Shown piece by piece: positions 7,830-17,108 of a stretch of DNA of 64,000 nucleotides. The stretch is taken from contig JBFHMM010000001.1 in assembly GCA_041594355.1 (NCBI GenBank), forward strand, positions 6,469-70,468, in the 5' to 3' direction. Below the pieces are notes generated by a model that did not search any database, was not told the origin of the DNA, and saw nothing but the letters and a program-made list of their open reading frames with translations. Positions within the stretch are counted from its first letter, which is position 1. Every line of letters starts with the position of its first letter. The translations under genes were made by a program, and so were the position numbers. Origin of the DNA: JAIUZI01 sp041594355 (lineage in GTDB: Bacteria > Pseudomonadota > Alphaproteobacteria > Rhodobacterales > Rhodobacteraceae).

Positions 7830-9795
7830 CTGGTGCGGGCCTCCCTGGCGTATGGCGGTCCCGGTCCGGCGGCGGCCCTGGCGGCATACGAGCGGCACCA
7901 TCCCGCGGCGGCTGATCTGCCCCAGTTACGGGCGGAAGTGGCACGGGCGCGGGGCGCTCCTGTGGCACCCGAAGCGATACCGGAGCCGACCGCCGCCATG
8001 GACACCAAGGCCTTGTTGCAGATGGCCCGGCAGGCGGTTGCTGCAAACCGTACCGATCTTTCCGAGACCCTGCTGCGCAGCTTCTCGGGATGCCCGAAAG
8101 CGACCAGAAACGGTTTGCTCTCGGGCTGGTGCAGGCGCATCTGCAGCAGGGTAACGCCACCGTGGCGAATTTTCGCGCCGCGCTGGACCTGAACCCGGTG
8201 ATGGAGGCCGCGCACCTGCGGCTAATCGAAACGCTGAAGGCCCAGGGGGCGGGCAAGGAGGCGTTGCGCGCGGCGGACGCCGGTCTGCAGGCACTTCCGA
8301 AGAGCTGGTTGTTGCGCCACAAGCGGCTGGCGGTGCTGTCCGAACTGGACCCGATCCTGCCGTCGCCGGAGGAGTTCGAGGCGCTGGTTTCGGATGCGCC
8401 GGAGCGGGTTGGCGGCCACCGTCTGAGGTTGAACTGGCTGAAACGGACAGGGCGCTACGCCGAGGCGGCTGCTGCGGTTGCCGATTTCGCGCGGTACTGC
8501 CCGGACGATTTCAATGCGCCGGCCGAACGGGCGTACCTGGAACTGGAGAGTGGTCAGCCGGGGCAGGCCCTGCGTCTGTTCCGCGAAGCGGGCGCGCCGG
8601 AAAGTGACGATGTGGCGCAACGGATTCTGGAAACGGCACCGTGTGCGGAGGTTGCGCAGGTGCGCGTGGCGCTGGTGCAGCTGCTTGGGCAAACCGGGCA
8701 GATGGCGGCGGCGCGGAACTGTGACGCCCCGTCTCGGTGCTGGACCGGTCTCGGCACCATCTGGCCATCGCCCTGCTGGCGCGGGAGGACTTTGATCTGG
8801 AGGCGGCCGAGGCGGGCTGCACCGCCGCACTGGCCGAGGATCCGGGGCTGGAGGCTGCTTATACGCAGCGCGCCTATACCGGCTGATTGGCCTGCGATCC
8901 GGCGGGCGCCATGCAGGACCGTCAGGCCGCGTTCCGGCTGCGGCATGCGCCGCTGCGGCGCTGGTCCGACATCATCGGGCACCTGTGCAACGAAATGCTG
9001 CTGCAGCCGGAGGTGGTCAGTGTCGCAGCCGCTGCGGATGGGCTGGATGGCCTGGCCGCATTGGTGCGCGCCCACGGGGATCTGACTTGTGTCAGCATGG
9101 CGCTGCTGATCGCGCTGCGCAGGTCCGGACGCCGGGGCCTGCCCGCGGAACTGTCGTCGGAGGCTCGGACCGATCATGTCCCCGCGCGGATATTCCAGTA
9201 TTGGGAGAGCGAGATCAGCCCGGACTTGCGGGGGGCGATGGAGGATCTGCAGGCGCGCAACCCTTGGGCGGTCTACCGCCGGTTCGACCGGGCCTCTGCG
9301 GGTGAATACCTGGCCGGGATGGGGCGCCCCGAAGTCGCGCGCGCCTTCCGCCTGTGCCGGCACGCGGCGCAACGCGCGGATCTGTTCCGGCTGGCGGTGA
9401 TGTGGGCCGAAGGCGGCATCTACCTGGATGCGGACAATCGCTGCGGCGGCAACCTTGCCGGCCTGCTGCCGCCGGGGGCGCGGTTGGTGCTCTACCAGGA
9501 ACACCTGGGCAGCATCGCCAATAATTTCATCGCGGCCGCGCCGGGATGCGGGCTGCTGGAGCGGACGATGCAGCAGATCGCGGAGGCCCTGATCGCGGGA
9601 GCGGGCGAGTATATCTGGCTGTTGTCGGGACCCGGTGCGCTGACCCGTGCCCTGGCACGACGGATTGCGGAGACACCCGATATCGCTCTGCCGCAAGACT
9701 GCCACGTGCTGCTCCACTCCACCCTGCTGGGCCGTGTGGCCCCACAATGCCCTTTTGCCTACAAGATCGGCCCGGGCAGCTGGGCGCGTGGGTGA
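7830..9795 (+). pseudogene. Decayed TPR-repeat + DXD-type glycosyltransferase gene
   Basis: Protein-like sequence continues through three frames. One frame gives LAYGGPGPAAALAAYERHH...LLRSFSG up to about 8088. A second frame picks up at 8090 (MPESDQKRFALGLVQAHLQ...) with TPR-like helices to about 8715. A third frame starts near 8731 (VSVLDRSRHHLAIALLARE), is cut by an in-frame TGA at 8884-8886, and resumes with LACDPAGAMQDRQAAFRLRH to the stop at 9795. The last part has the fold signature of a Gly_transf_sug/capsule-synthesis type transferase: ARIFQYW, then ADLFRLAVMWAEGGIYLDAD with its DXD-type acidic pair. Two frameshifts and one nonsense codon within 800 bp mean it is almost surely non-functional. 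The 5' boundary is uncertain and may lie nearer 7715. Confidence 0.8.
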
Positions 9796-10034
9796 TGGTC
9801 CGCGGTAGGATCTCCGGTTGTATGCGACAATACGTCTGCCCAAGAAATTCTCACCCCAGTGGGGCAATATGTCTGGCCGGCAGGACTTTCCGATCATTTG
9901 GGTTGCAGGGCAATCTGCTCTATGGCAGAGCATCCGAGGGTGGCCAGAACATCGAATGATGGAGCGCCGCAGGCACCCAGGTTCGCCGCCCGAGACCTGC
10001 GTCTTTTGACGAAAGCAAGCATAGGATTAAAACC

Positions 10035-10205
10035 ATGAGCGACGATCTCGTATACGCCATTTTCAAGGAAATTGCCGTTTTGGAAGGCAAACGCACCCCG
10101 GACGGTGAGTGGACGATTGAAGATGCAAACGAGGTGACGCGGTTGCTGACCCGCGCCTTTGCAGCAGTGCGACGGGCATCGACCCCCAGGGATGCCGACG
10201 CATAA
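10035..10205 (+). CDS. 56-aa small protein, copy A of a sulfotransferase-linked module
   Basis: The frame begins MSDDLVYAIFKEIAVLEG, preceded by AGGA eight bases before the ATG, and ends with TAA at 10203-10205. It has no signal peptide, Cys or membrane segment, and looks like a small helix-turn-helix-sized cytosolic protein with a central PDGEW turn. It aligns without gaps over all 56 residues to the product of 26432-26602 (about 26 identities), and over 44 residues (about 22 identities) to the C-terminus of the sulfotransferase encoded just downstream at 10292. Conservation across three copies shows that it is a real protein. A strong terminator follows, so its mRNA is probably separate from or more abundant than that of the sulfotransferase. 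I do not recognise the family; an accessory or regulatory role with sulfotransferases or the polysaccharide machinery is an inference. Confidence 0.85.
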   Translation: MSDDLVYAIFKEIAVLEGKRTPDGEWTIEDANEVTRLLTRAFAAVRRASTPRDADA

Positions 10206-10226
10206 GTCTCGTTCATCCAGATAGCC

Positions 10227-10261
10227 GAGCCTGGCAGTGTTTTTACATGCCAGGCTCTTTT
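10227..10261 (+). terminator. Intrinsic terminator between small protein A and the sulfotransferase
   Basis: A perfect 10-bp stem GAGCCTGGCA / TGCCAGGCTC with an 11-base loop is followed by TTTT. It lies 22 bp after the stop of the 56-aa gene and 31 bp before the sulfotransferase ATG, so it should separate or attenuate transcription between the two. Confidence 0.85.
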
Positions 10262-10291
10262 GCCGTTCAATAACAGGCGCCGGTGGATGCG

Positions 10292-11158
10292 ATGTTGGTC
10301 AGTCATCAATACAAGTTCATTTTTTTGAAACCGGGTAAAACCGCGGGAACTTCGGTCGAAGTTTTCCTGGAGCCATTGTGTGCGGCGCCGGGGCACGTGT
10401 CGGCGCATGTCACGCCAACCATGGAAAGCCGCTTCGGTATTATTGGTGAGCGCGCGTCGGATCCGGATAGGAGCGGATTCTATAATCACATCCTGCCCTT
10501 CGAGTTGAAGCCCAAACTGGGAGACGAGGTTTGGAACAGCTATACGAAAGTTGCTACGGTCCGAAACCCATTTGACCGGGTCGTCTCGGCCTTTCACCAC
10601 TTCAAGCTGGCGCTGGAAAAAAACGGAGCCCTGAGCCGAGACGAGGTCATCCGGAAATTCCGGGAGTGGATCGCGGAGTACAACATCAAGTCTCTCCAGA
10701 TATCGTCTTATGCGCAAATCGACGGGGAGCCATGTTTGGACTTCTTGATCAGATACGAAACCCTTGAGGACGACGTCCGCAGCCTTCTTAAGCGCCTCGG
10801 TGTCCTGCGTTCGTCTTTGGGGGATGTGCCCCGGCTCAAGACGGAATTTCGCAAGGGTGGCATTCCGCTGACCGACTACTTCGATGAAGAGACCAGGCAA
10901 CGTGTTGTGGATAGCATGGTCAAGGACTTCGAACTTCTGGGTTACAGTGACCAGGTCGAAGATGCTGAGGCGGCCCGCTGCCGCCCTCAGGTGCCCAGTA
11001 GAACGGATCTGGAACTGTCGGTGTTTACCGAATTGGCCGTTGCGACGGGGAGCAGAACGGTTGGCGGGGTTTGGACATCTGAAGATCTTGGGGCGCTCCA
11101 GACCTTGCTTACAAGATCATTCCGGATGGTGAGGCGGGAGAAGGACAGAAACTTCTGA
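10292..11158 (+). CDS. Sulfotransferase (family 2 type) with C-terminal copy of the 56-aa module
   Basis: A 288-aa PAPS-dependent sulfotransferase. The 5'-phosphosulfate-binding loop is FIFLKPGKTAGTSVEVF near residue 12, and the 3'-phosphate-binding motif is TVRNPFDRVVSAFHHF near residue 90. Residues 239-284 (DLELSVFTELAVATGSR...GGVWTSED...LLTRSF) match the free-standing 56-aa proteins of this window, so the enzyme is a natural fusion. ATG 10292 has GGTGG upstream and starts MLVSHQYKF as in related enzymes; an in-frame GTG at 10283 is less likely. The gene looks lower in G+C than manC or gmd, hinting at transfer. Its closest relative in the window by motif is the protein at 39101-39754, which lacks the module. 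Confidence 0.88.
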   Translation: MLVSHQYKFIFLKPGKTAGTSVEVFLEPLCAAPGHVSAHVTPTMESRFGIIGERASDPDRSGFYNHILPFELKPKLGDEVWNSYTKVATVRNPFDRVVSAFHHFKLALEKNGALSRDEVIRKFREWIAEYNIKSLQISSYAQIDGEPCLDFLIRYETLEDDVRSLLKRLGVLRSSLGDVPRLKTEFRKGGIPLTDYFDEETRQRVVDSMVKDFELLGYSDQVEDAEAARCRPQVPSRTDLELSVFTELAVATGSRTVGGVWTSEDLGALQTLLTRSFRMVRREKDRNF

Positions 11159-11226
11159 CCAAGTTCACATCCGGCGGCAACCTGATTGAATGGTCCGGAT
11201 GTTCAGCAACATTTTGAGAGGTCAAC

Positions 11227-12024
11227 ATGACAGTTGTTATTGCCCACGGTCAACCGAAGTCCGGCAGTACGTTTCTTTACATGACGGCGATGGAAATTGC
11301 GCAGAACGTGAACAGCGAGGAATTCTATACCTACAAGAACCGTGTGCTTGGTGAAGATTTTCCGACATTCGTAGATGAAATTACGGCGGATTTCGTGCTG
11401 GATCTGGATAACAGAATCCCGAGGCACCAGATGTTCATCATCAAGACCCATGGCGAGCTGAGCGAGGATCTTGCCGCGATCATCGCCCGGGGCCAGGTCA
11501 AGGCTTTCACCTCGTTTCGGGATCTGAGGGATACGGCGCTGTCGACCCTGGACGTCGCGGTCAAAGACCGAGAAATCGGCGATGCGAGATACTTCGCGAA
11601 ATACAACGAGATCGAGCAATTGCGAAACGCGATCCCCTGGCAGTGGAACGCCGTGTCGCCCTGGGTCCGGTGCCCGGGCGTGTTTGCAAACCCCTACTAC
11701 ATGACGGCGCTGTCCCAATCGACTTGTGTCGGGCTTTTGGCGCGTTACCTTGGCGCGGGTTACATGTCCAATACGCTTGCCGCTGAAATGGACGCGAAGC
11801 GTACCAGCCTGCCTGAGTACAACAAGGGTGTGTTGGACCGGTTTGTCAGCGAGTTGAGCCCCAACGCGATTCAATTCGCCAACGAAACCTGGGCTGCTGA
11901 AATTGCAGAATACAATGCTCTTCTCGAAACCAAGATGGCGGAACTGGGTCATGCCATGGCCTGCCATTATTACATGCGTATGCGCGATGCAAAGATTACC
12001 GAACGCCTTGCCGAGGCTGCCTAG
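11227..12024 (+). CDS. Sulfotransferase-like P-loop protein
   Basis: A 265-aa protein with the sulfotransferase PSB loop GQPKSGSTFLYMTAME at residues 8-23 and a 3'-phosphate-binding region SFRDLRDTALSTLD around residue 97. It has no signal peptide and should act in the cytoplasm on a nucleotide-sugar, lipid-linked or nascent polysaccharide acceptor, using PAPS. GAGAGG lies just before the ATG. It follows the module-fused sulfotransferase in the same direction with a 68-bp gap. Like that gene it looks relatively A+T-rich for the window. The acceptor cannot be told from sequence. Confidence 0.82.
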   Translation: MTVVIAHGQPKSGSTFLYMTAMEIAQNVNSEEFYTYKNRVLGEDFPTFVDEITADFVLDLDNRIPRHQMFIIKTHGELSEDLAAIIARGQVKAFTSFRDLRDTALSTLDVAVKDREIGDARYFAKYNEIEQLRNAIPWQWNAVSPWVRCPGVFANPYYMTALSQSTCVGLLARYLGAGYMSNTLAAEMDAKRTSLPEYNKGVLDRFVSELSPNAIQFANETWAAEIAEYNALLETKMAELGHAMACHYYMRMRDAKITERLAEAA

Positions 12025-12144
12025 TTTCGCGGCAAGATGACGGGTGACGCGTAAGTTTGGAAGGCTGAAGGCAAGGCCGTCTGCCCCGTGCATCCGATGT
12101 GATGCTAGATTGTGTGAGGTGCCTTTGCTCTTGGAGTTGCCGAA

Positions 12145-14937
12145 ATGTTTTTGGATTTGAAGCTAGGCGAACAGTTCGAAAATCTAGACATACCAGATTC
12201 CGTACGGGATCTCGCGGCGAGCGGTGAACCGTTCAGGACGCGCTTTGCAAAGATCGGGGACCTGTCCCTGTCGGTAGGGGAGCAGGAAAAGATCCGCAAG
12301 ACTGCCGTCCAATTGACCGATCAGGCGAACTTGAGGCTTGCCGTCGTGCTGTGGGGCATGCTGCATCACCTGACGCCGACGAATGTCAATTATCTGCGCC
12401 GCATTGTGCAATGCATCGTGGGGGTCTCCAATCCCGGTGTCTTCGCCGACTGCCTGTCCGACGGATGTCTGACCGAGGAGATTTGGAAGGACTGCGGCAA
12501 CAGCCTGAACCATGCGATTCGGGTCAGCCTGGAGACGGAGGCGGACGACCGGCACGCGCTGCTCAAGACCCTGCTGCTGAGCAAGGCCGACAACACGCAG
12601 ATCGCGCTCAACATGCTCAAACCTCTGCCGTCCAGGATGGTCGATGACTTCATGGAGGTCTGCCTGCGGGACGAGACCGTGCTGGAGGACCGGAAACAGA
12701 TCCGGATCCTGTGCCGGCTAACCGAGCGGGCGGGCCATCCGAAGGCGGCGGCCCGCGCTTTCCCGCTCACCATCGGCGACAAGCAGAAGATGACGTTTCA
12801 CCAGGCGCTGCTTGGCGGGCGGATCGCCGCGCAGACCGGCGACATCGAGAAGCTGGAGCATTTCAAGGTTCTTTGCCGCGCCGCTGCCCGGGAGACCCCG
12901 GACCAAGCCCGCGAGTCGGCGATCTATCACCTGCTGTTCTTCGATTCGAGCGATGACAAGGCCATCGATACTGCGGTCGAGGTGATCAGCGACACGCTGG
13001 ATCGCAAGGATCTGAACATGTCGCTGTTCTGGATTTACCTGGAAACCATCCTGAAGAAGAAAAAGGGTGGCGTATTGCTGGACAGGATCGCGCTGCGGGT
13101 GAGCGATGCGGCCATGGCCGAAAAGATCGCCATCCTTGCGGATGTCGTCAACGGCAAGGCGACGACGGAACGGGTTCTGAAAAGTTGCGTGGACGGGTTG
13201 TGGGATGATCCCAACACCGCCGGCCGGCTGATCTCGCGGATGGTCGGGCAGATCGACAACGAGGCAGAGTTGATCAGGGCGCTGGATATCCTGGGCAGCC
13301 TGGATCCCACGTCGATGAAGATTCTCCGTTCCCATAGCCAGCAGTGGCGCGAAGGCGGCAAATACGAGCTGGCTGCGCATGGCTGGCGCGCGCTGGTGCG
13401 GGTCAATCCGCGCGACGACTGGGGCCGGGTCAACGCGATCTACTGTTTCCAGGTGCAGGGCGCGCTGGAGGCCGCGCGGGCGCTGACCGATGACTGGAAC
13501 CTGGAGGCCTGCAGCGAGATCGTTCTGATTCACGCGGCGGCGTCGTTTGCCCGGGTAGGGCTTTCGGAGAAGGCGCGGGAGCTGTTCCTGCAGGCCGACG
13601 CGGCCTTGCGCGACGGGGTCGACTCGCTTCCCGAGGTGCACCGCCAGGCCCTTGCGCGGGGGCTGATCCTCTATGGTGAACTGGAGCGCGCCACGGCCTA
13701 TGTTCCACCGCGTAAAAATCGGGGTGCACACCGCCCGGATCCCTCGCCGATCGTTCTGCTGGACCCCGGGCACACCGACAGCTCGGGTCACCACGCCAAT
13801 TACAACATCTTCTTTTCCGATTTCGTGCTGGAACATGACGGCGTGCGGCCGGAGATCCTGATCGGGCAGAAAACCCCGGGCACGGCGCTGGAAGGGCACG
13901 ACGTGTTCCCTGCGGTGGTCTTCGAGCCCTATGTCTACAATGACTACAGTCTGGGCGCCGCCGAAATCGCCGGATTGAACGCGTCCTTCCGGCAGGAACT
14001 GACCACGCTGTTCCAGGATCATGTGCCGGACACGCTGATCATGCATTCGATGCGGGCGATCATGCTCAGGGGTTTCGTGCAATGGCTCGAAGATCTAGGC
14101 GACCGGCGTCCGCGCAGGCTGGCAATCGGCCTGATCGAGGCGGATCACCTGGCCGATGCGGAGTTGTCCGAAGTCTATTCCCAAGCTCTCAGCGACCCGC
14201 TGTCCAACCTCGGGCAGATGCATGTTGAGACGTTGATCCTGTTTGCCGAAACCACCTTTGCGGTGGATTGGCTGCAACAGCACGCGCCCGGGATCACGGT
14301 ACACAAGTTCCCCTATCTGGCGGCGGGCCGCGCGGCGCAGGCGGCCACCGGGTTCGATACGCTGCGTGCCGCGACCCCGGTCTTTGGCATCCTGGGGGCC
14401 ACCCGCAAGGAGCGCGGGTTCAACCCGATCTTCCAGGCGATCCTGCAGGAAGGCGCCGCCGCGCCGCATTGGCATTTCCAGGTCGACGACCGGGCGGTGG
14501 GGCGGTTCGGCGACGATACCGCCGACCTGCTCGGGCAGATCGAGACCCGGATCGAGGCCGGGGAGCTTGACCAGGTCGACATCCTCAAGGGCTTCCTGTC
14601 GGACGAGGAATATTACGGCGCCTTCGGGCGGCTGAACTGCCTGGTGTTGCCCTATTCGGGGCGCTATGCGGTGTCTGGATCCGGGGTGCTTTACGAGGCG
14701 GTCTACAGCCGCAAGTATCTGATCATTTCCGAAGGTTCGACGCTGGCGATCGAACTGGCGGAAATCGGCTATCCACACCGCACTGTCGACGTCGACGATC
14801 CCGAGACGATCCGGCGGGCGGTGGCAGAGACCGCGGCGGCCTGGCCTGCCATCGTGGATGAGCTGGAGACCTATTTCGCGGGCGCGCCGAAACTGCCGCT
14901 GGAAGGGTTCCGCGGGCTTTATACCGGTGCCGGGTAA
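12145..14937 (+). CDS. Glycosyltransferase with long helical-repeat N-terminus
   Basis: A 930-aa protein. Residues 1 to about 525 are alpha-helical, TPR-like repeat sequence. From about residue 530 a GT-B-like domain begins with IVLLDPGHTDSSGHHANYN, and its second lobe carries FGILGATRKERGFNPIFQ, DILKGFLSDEEYYGAF, CLVLPYSGRYAVSGSG and VLYEAVYSRKYLIIS, the expected nucleotide-sugar site. The same motif order occurs in the protein at 25029-26321 (DPAFSEGEGHHLAAN; GRLSDADYERAW), so the two are related. GGAG lies 9 bases or so before the ATG. It probably adds a sugar to the polysaccharide repeat, with the helical region serving protein contacts. Confidence 0.78.
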   Translation: MFLDLKLGEQFENLDIPDSVRDLAASGEPFRTRFAKIGDLSLSVGEQEKIRKTAVQLTDQANLRLAVVLWGMLHHLTPTNVNYLRRIVQCIVGVSNPGVFADCLSDGCLTEEIWKDCGNSLNHAIRVSLETEADDRHALLKTLLLSKADNTQIALNMLKPLPSRMVDDFMEVCLRDETVLEDRKQIRILCRLTERAGHPKAAARAFPLTIGDKQKMTFHQALLGGRIAAQTGDIEKLEHFKVLCRAAARETPDQARESAIYHLLFFDSSDDKAIDTAVEVISDTLDRKDLNMSLFWIYLETILKKKKGGVLLDRIALRVSDAAMAEKIAILADVVNGKATTERVLKSCVDGLWDDPNTAGRLISRMVGQIDNEAELIRALDILGSLDPTSMKILRSHSQQWREGGKYELAAHGWRALVRVNPRDDWGRVNAIYCFQVQGALEAARALTDDWNLEACSEIVLIHAAASFARVGLSEKARELFLQADAALRDGVDSLPEVHRQALARGLILYGELERATAYVPPRKNRGAHRPDPSPIVLLDPGHTDSSGHHANYNIFFSDFVLEHDGVRPEILIGQKTPGTALEGHDVFPAVVFEPYVYNDYSLGAAEIAGLNASFRQELTTLFQDHVPDTLIMHSMRAIMLRGFVQWLEDLGDRRPRRLAIGLIEADHLADAELSEVYSQALSDPLSNLGQMHVETLILFAETTFAVDWLQQHAPGITVHKFPYLAAGRAAQAATGFDTLRAATPVFGILGATRKERGFNPIFQAILQEGAAAPHWHFQVDDRAVGRFGDDTADLLGQIETRIEAGELDQVDILKGFLSDEEYYGAFGRLNCLVLPYSGRYAVSGSGVLYEAVYSRKYLIISEGSTLAIELAEIGYPHRTVDVDDPETIRRAVAETAAAWPAIVDELETYFAGAPKLPLEGFRGLYTGAG

Positions 14938-14971
14938 GGGCACTCCCGGGGTGCAAGAGCGGAGCCGGGTG

Positions 14972-15673
14972 CTACCGGGTTGGCTTGACCCGGGGATCGT
15001 CGAGATATTTCAGCGGCATGAAGAAGATATCGCACTGCAGCAGCCCCGTCCCGGGATCTTCGGGATTGACCAGAACGTCTGCTGTCGGCCGTCCGAAGGC
15101 CAACCCGGAAATCGAGTGCACGAAGAAGCCGTGCGCGTGCATGAAGCTGGCCAGATCCAGGAACTTGCGGCGGTTCATCTCGAGCACCACCACATCGCAG
15201 GATTTCAGGGTCTCGACCGCGCCTTCCAGCACCAGTGACTCGGCTCCATCGACGTCGACTTTCAGGAAGAAGGGTCCCTTCAGTCCGCGTTCGGCAAGGA
15301 AGGTATCCAGCTTTATTGTTTTGACGACAGATACCGAGCCAGGCGATTTCGCGGAGTCGGAGATCATTCGCCCGTGTGACGGCAACTCTATGTCGGTTGT
15401 CTTGTGTTCGGCAACGAATTCGGTTTCCCCGTCTTCATTGCTGCAGGCACATTCGACAAGTTCATAGTCAAGTTCGGCATAGTTGTTGCGGATTGTCTCG
15501 TACCATTCGGACATCGGTTCGAACAGGAACTGCCTGGACTTTGGAAACTGGCTTTTCAGAAAAGGCGTTTCTGCACGAATGCCCACATCCAGGATGGTGT
15601 TGAATGTCAGCCCCGCCTGTCTGAGCTGCCAGACAACCTGGCCGGGGTTTGTGCTTTTTGAAATCCTTGACAT
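14972..15673 (-). CDS. FkbM-family methyltransferase
   Basis: A 233-aa SAM-dependent methyltransferase of the FkbM type. It shows the SAM-binding start ILDVGIRAETPFLKSQFP, then FLFEPMSEWYE, the LDTFLAERG segment, and the family signature FFLKVDVDGAESLVLEGA. ATG 15673 is favoured because GAGGAG lies 8 bases upstream; the in-frame GTG at 15682 would overlap that site. FkbM enzymes in polysaccharide clusters are usually taken to O-methylate sugars. It is transcribed against its neighbours, ends 34 bp from the stop of the convergent glycosyltransferase, and its sequence is visibly less G+C-rich than gmd. Confidence 0.88.
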   Translation of the reverse strand: MSRISKSTNPGQVVWQLRQAGLTFNTILDVGIRAETPFLKSQFPKSRQFLFEPMSEWYETIRNNYAELDYELVECACSNEDGETEFVAEHKTTDIELPSHGRMISDSAKSPGSVSVVKTIKLDTFLAERGLKGPFFLKVDVDGAESLVLEGAVETLKSCDVVVLEMNRRKFLDLASFMHAHGFFVHSISGLAFGRPTADVLVNPEDPGTGLLQCDIFFMPLKYLDDPRVKPTR

Positions 15674-16043
15674 GAAATCCACTCCTCAAATGATTTTGCC
15701 ACGACCCGGTCAATATTGTGTGGTCGGTGTTACCCTACCACGAAAGAGGCGTGACCTCGCCATCGCCAAGGGGTGTCGGCGGTTCATCGCGTGTTCCGTG
15801 AAGGCGGATGGTTGTTTTTGCGGCATCCCGAAAATTTCCCCGAACGGGTGACAACAAGTCCCTTGCCACCTTTTGTCCTGTCGGCATACACCAGGTTCCG
15901 GATAGATGACGCGCACCGGTCAACGCCCTCATTGTGGGCAGACCGCCGGGGCATCAGACCAAGATGTGTGGGAAAGGGCTGAAAGTCGTTTCCTGCAATT
16001 TGTATAATTTAGGGTGCCTGGCACTCGTTAGACGGAAGAACTC
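15674..16043. other. 370-bp intergenic region upstream of gmd
   Basis: No gene is supported here; the short open frames on both strands lack protein-like composition. The 3' part holds the putative gmd promoter (15979-16008). The remainder is the upstream region of the divergent FkbM gene. It is A+T-richer than the rest of the window, in line with a regulatory or acquired segment. Confidence 0.6.
15979..16008 (+). promoter_or_regulatory. Putative sigma-70 promoter of the gmd operon
   Basis: A perfect -10 hexamer TATAAT (16003-16008) with CTGAAA (15979-15984) 18 bp upstream as the -35. The predicted start lies about 30 bp before the gmd ATG, leaving room for its ribosome-binding site GACGGAAGAA. 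This is the clearest promoter in the window. Confidence 0.65.
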
Positions 16044-17108
16044 ATGAAAAAAGCACTTATTTCCGGCGTCACTGGTCAAGACGGCGCTTATCTTGCCGAA
16101 TTGCTGCTGGCCAAGGGATACGAAGTTCATGGCATCAAGCGCCGGTCCTCATCGTTCAACTCGGCCCGGATCGACCACCTGTACCAGGACCCGCATGAGA
16201 CCGGCACGGTGTTCAAGCTGCACTACGGCGATTTGACGGACTCCACCAACCTGATCCGCCTGATCCAGGAAGTGCAGCCCGACGAGATTTACAACCTGGC
16301 CGCCCAGTCCCACGTGCAGGTCAGCTTCGAGACCCCCGAATACACCGCCAACGCCGATGGTATCGGTACCCTGCGGATGCTGGAGGCGATCCGCATCCTG
16401 GGCATGGAGAAGACCACCCGGTTCTACCAGGCCTCGACCTCGGAGCTCTATGGTCTGGTGCAGGCGGTGCCGCAGTCGGAGACCACGCCCTTCTACCCGC
16501 GCTCGCCCTATGCGGCGGCGAAGCTCTATGCCTACTGGATCACGGTGAACTACCGCGAGGCCTATGGCATGCATGCCTCTAACGGCATCCTGTTCAACCA
16601 CGAAAGCCCGCTGCGCGGCGAGACCTTCGTGACCCGCAAGATCACCCGCGCGGTGGCGGCGATTTCGCTGGGCCTGCAGGACCGGATCTACCTCGGCAAC
16701 CTCGACGCACAGCGCGACTGGGGCCACGCCCGCGACTATGTCGAGGGCATGTGGCGCATCCTGCAGCAGGACGAGGCGGACGATTACGTGCTGGCGACCG
16801 GCGAAACCCATACCGTGCGTAGTTTTGTCGAGGCCGCCTTTGCCGAGGTCGATATCAAGGTCGAATGGAAGGGCGAAGGCGTCGACGAGATCGGCTACGA
16901 GGCGGGTACCGACCGGGTGCTGGTGTCGATCGATCCGCGCTACTTCCGCCCCACCGAGGTGGACCTGCTGATCGGCGATCCGACCAAGGCGAAGGAAAAG
17001 CTCGGCTGGACCCATACCGCCAGCCTGGCCGAGATGGTGGCCGAGATGGTTCGCTCCGACATCGACGTCGTGCAGCGTGAAAAGGATCGCAAAGACCGGC
17101 ATGGCTGA
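16044..17108 (+). CDS. gmd: GDP-mannose 4,6-dehydratase
   Basis: A 354-aa NADP-dependent extended SDR enzyme that converts GDP-mannose to GDP-4-keto-6-deoxymannose, the first step to GDP-L-fucose. Visible motifs are GVTGQDGAYLAELLLAKGYE (dinucleotide binding), RRSSSFNSARIDHLY, YGDLTDSTNL, the catalytic STSELYG and YAAAKLYAY, and NHESPLRGETFVTRKI. Length and motifs are standard for the family. It lies behind a TATAAT promoter and overlaps by 8 bp the sulfotransferase-like gene that separates it from fcl. Confidence 0.96.
   Translation: MKKALISGVTGQDGAYLAELLLAKGYEVHGIKRRSSSFNSARIDHLYQDPHETGTVFKLHYGDLTDSTNLIRLIQEVQPDEIYNLAAQSHVQVSFETPEYTANADGIGTLRMLEAIRILGMEKTTRFYQASTSELYGLVQAVPQSETTPFYPRSPYAAAKLYAYWITVNYREAYGMHASNGILFNHESPLRGETFVTRKITRAVAAISLGLQDRIYLGNLDAQRDWGHARDYVEGMWRILQQDEADDYVLATGETHTVRSFVEAAFAEVDIKVEWKGEGVDEIGYEAGTDRVLVSIDPRYFRPTEVDLLIGDPTKAKEKLGWTHTASLAEMVAEMVRSDIDVVQREKDRKDRHG

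Noticed and set aside
5894..8215. A 773-codon open frame on the minus strand across manC
   Set aside because: It is antisense to manC, a well-conserved gene, and its composition (His/Arg/Gln/Gly-rich) is that of a G+C-driven shadow frame.
15683..16043. Several 60-120-codon frames on both strands upstream of gmd
   Set aside because: None has a convincing ribosome-binding site or protein-like composition, and they overlap each other and the gmd promoter.
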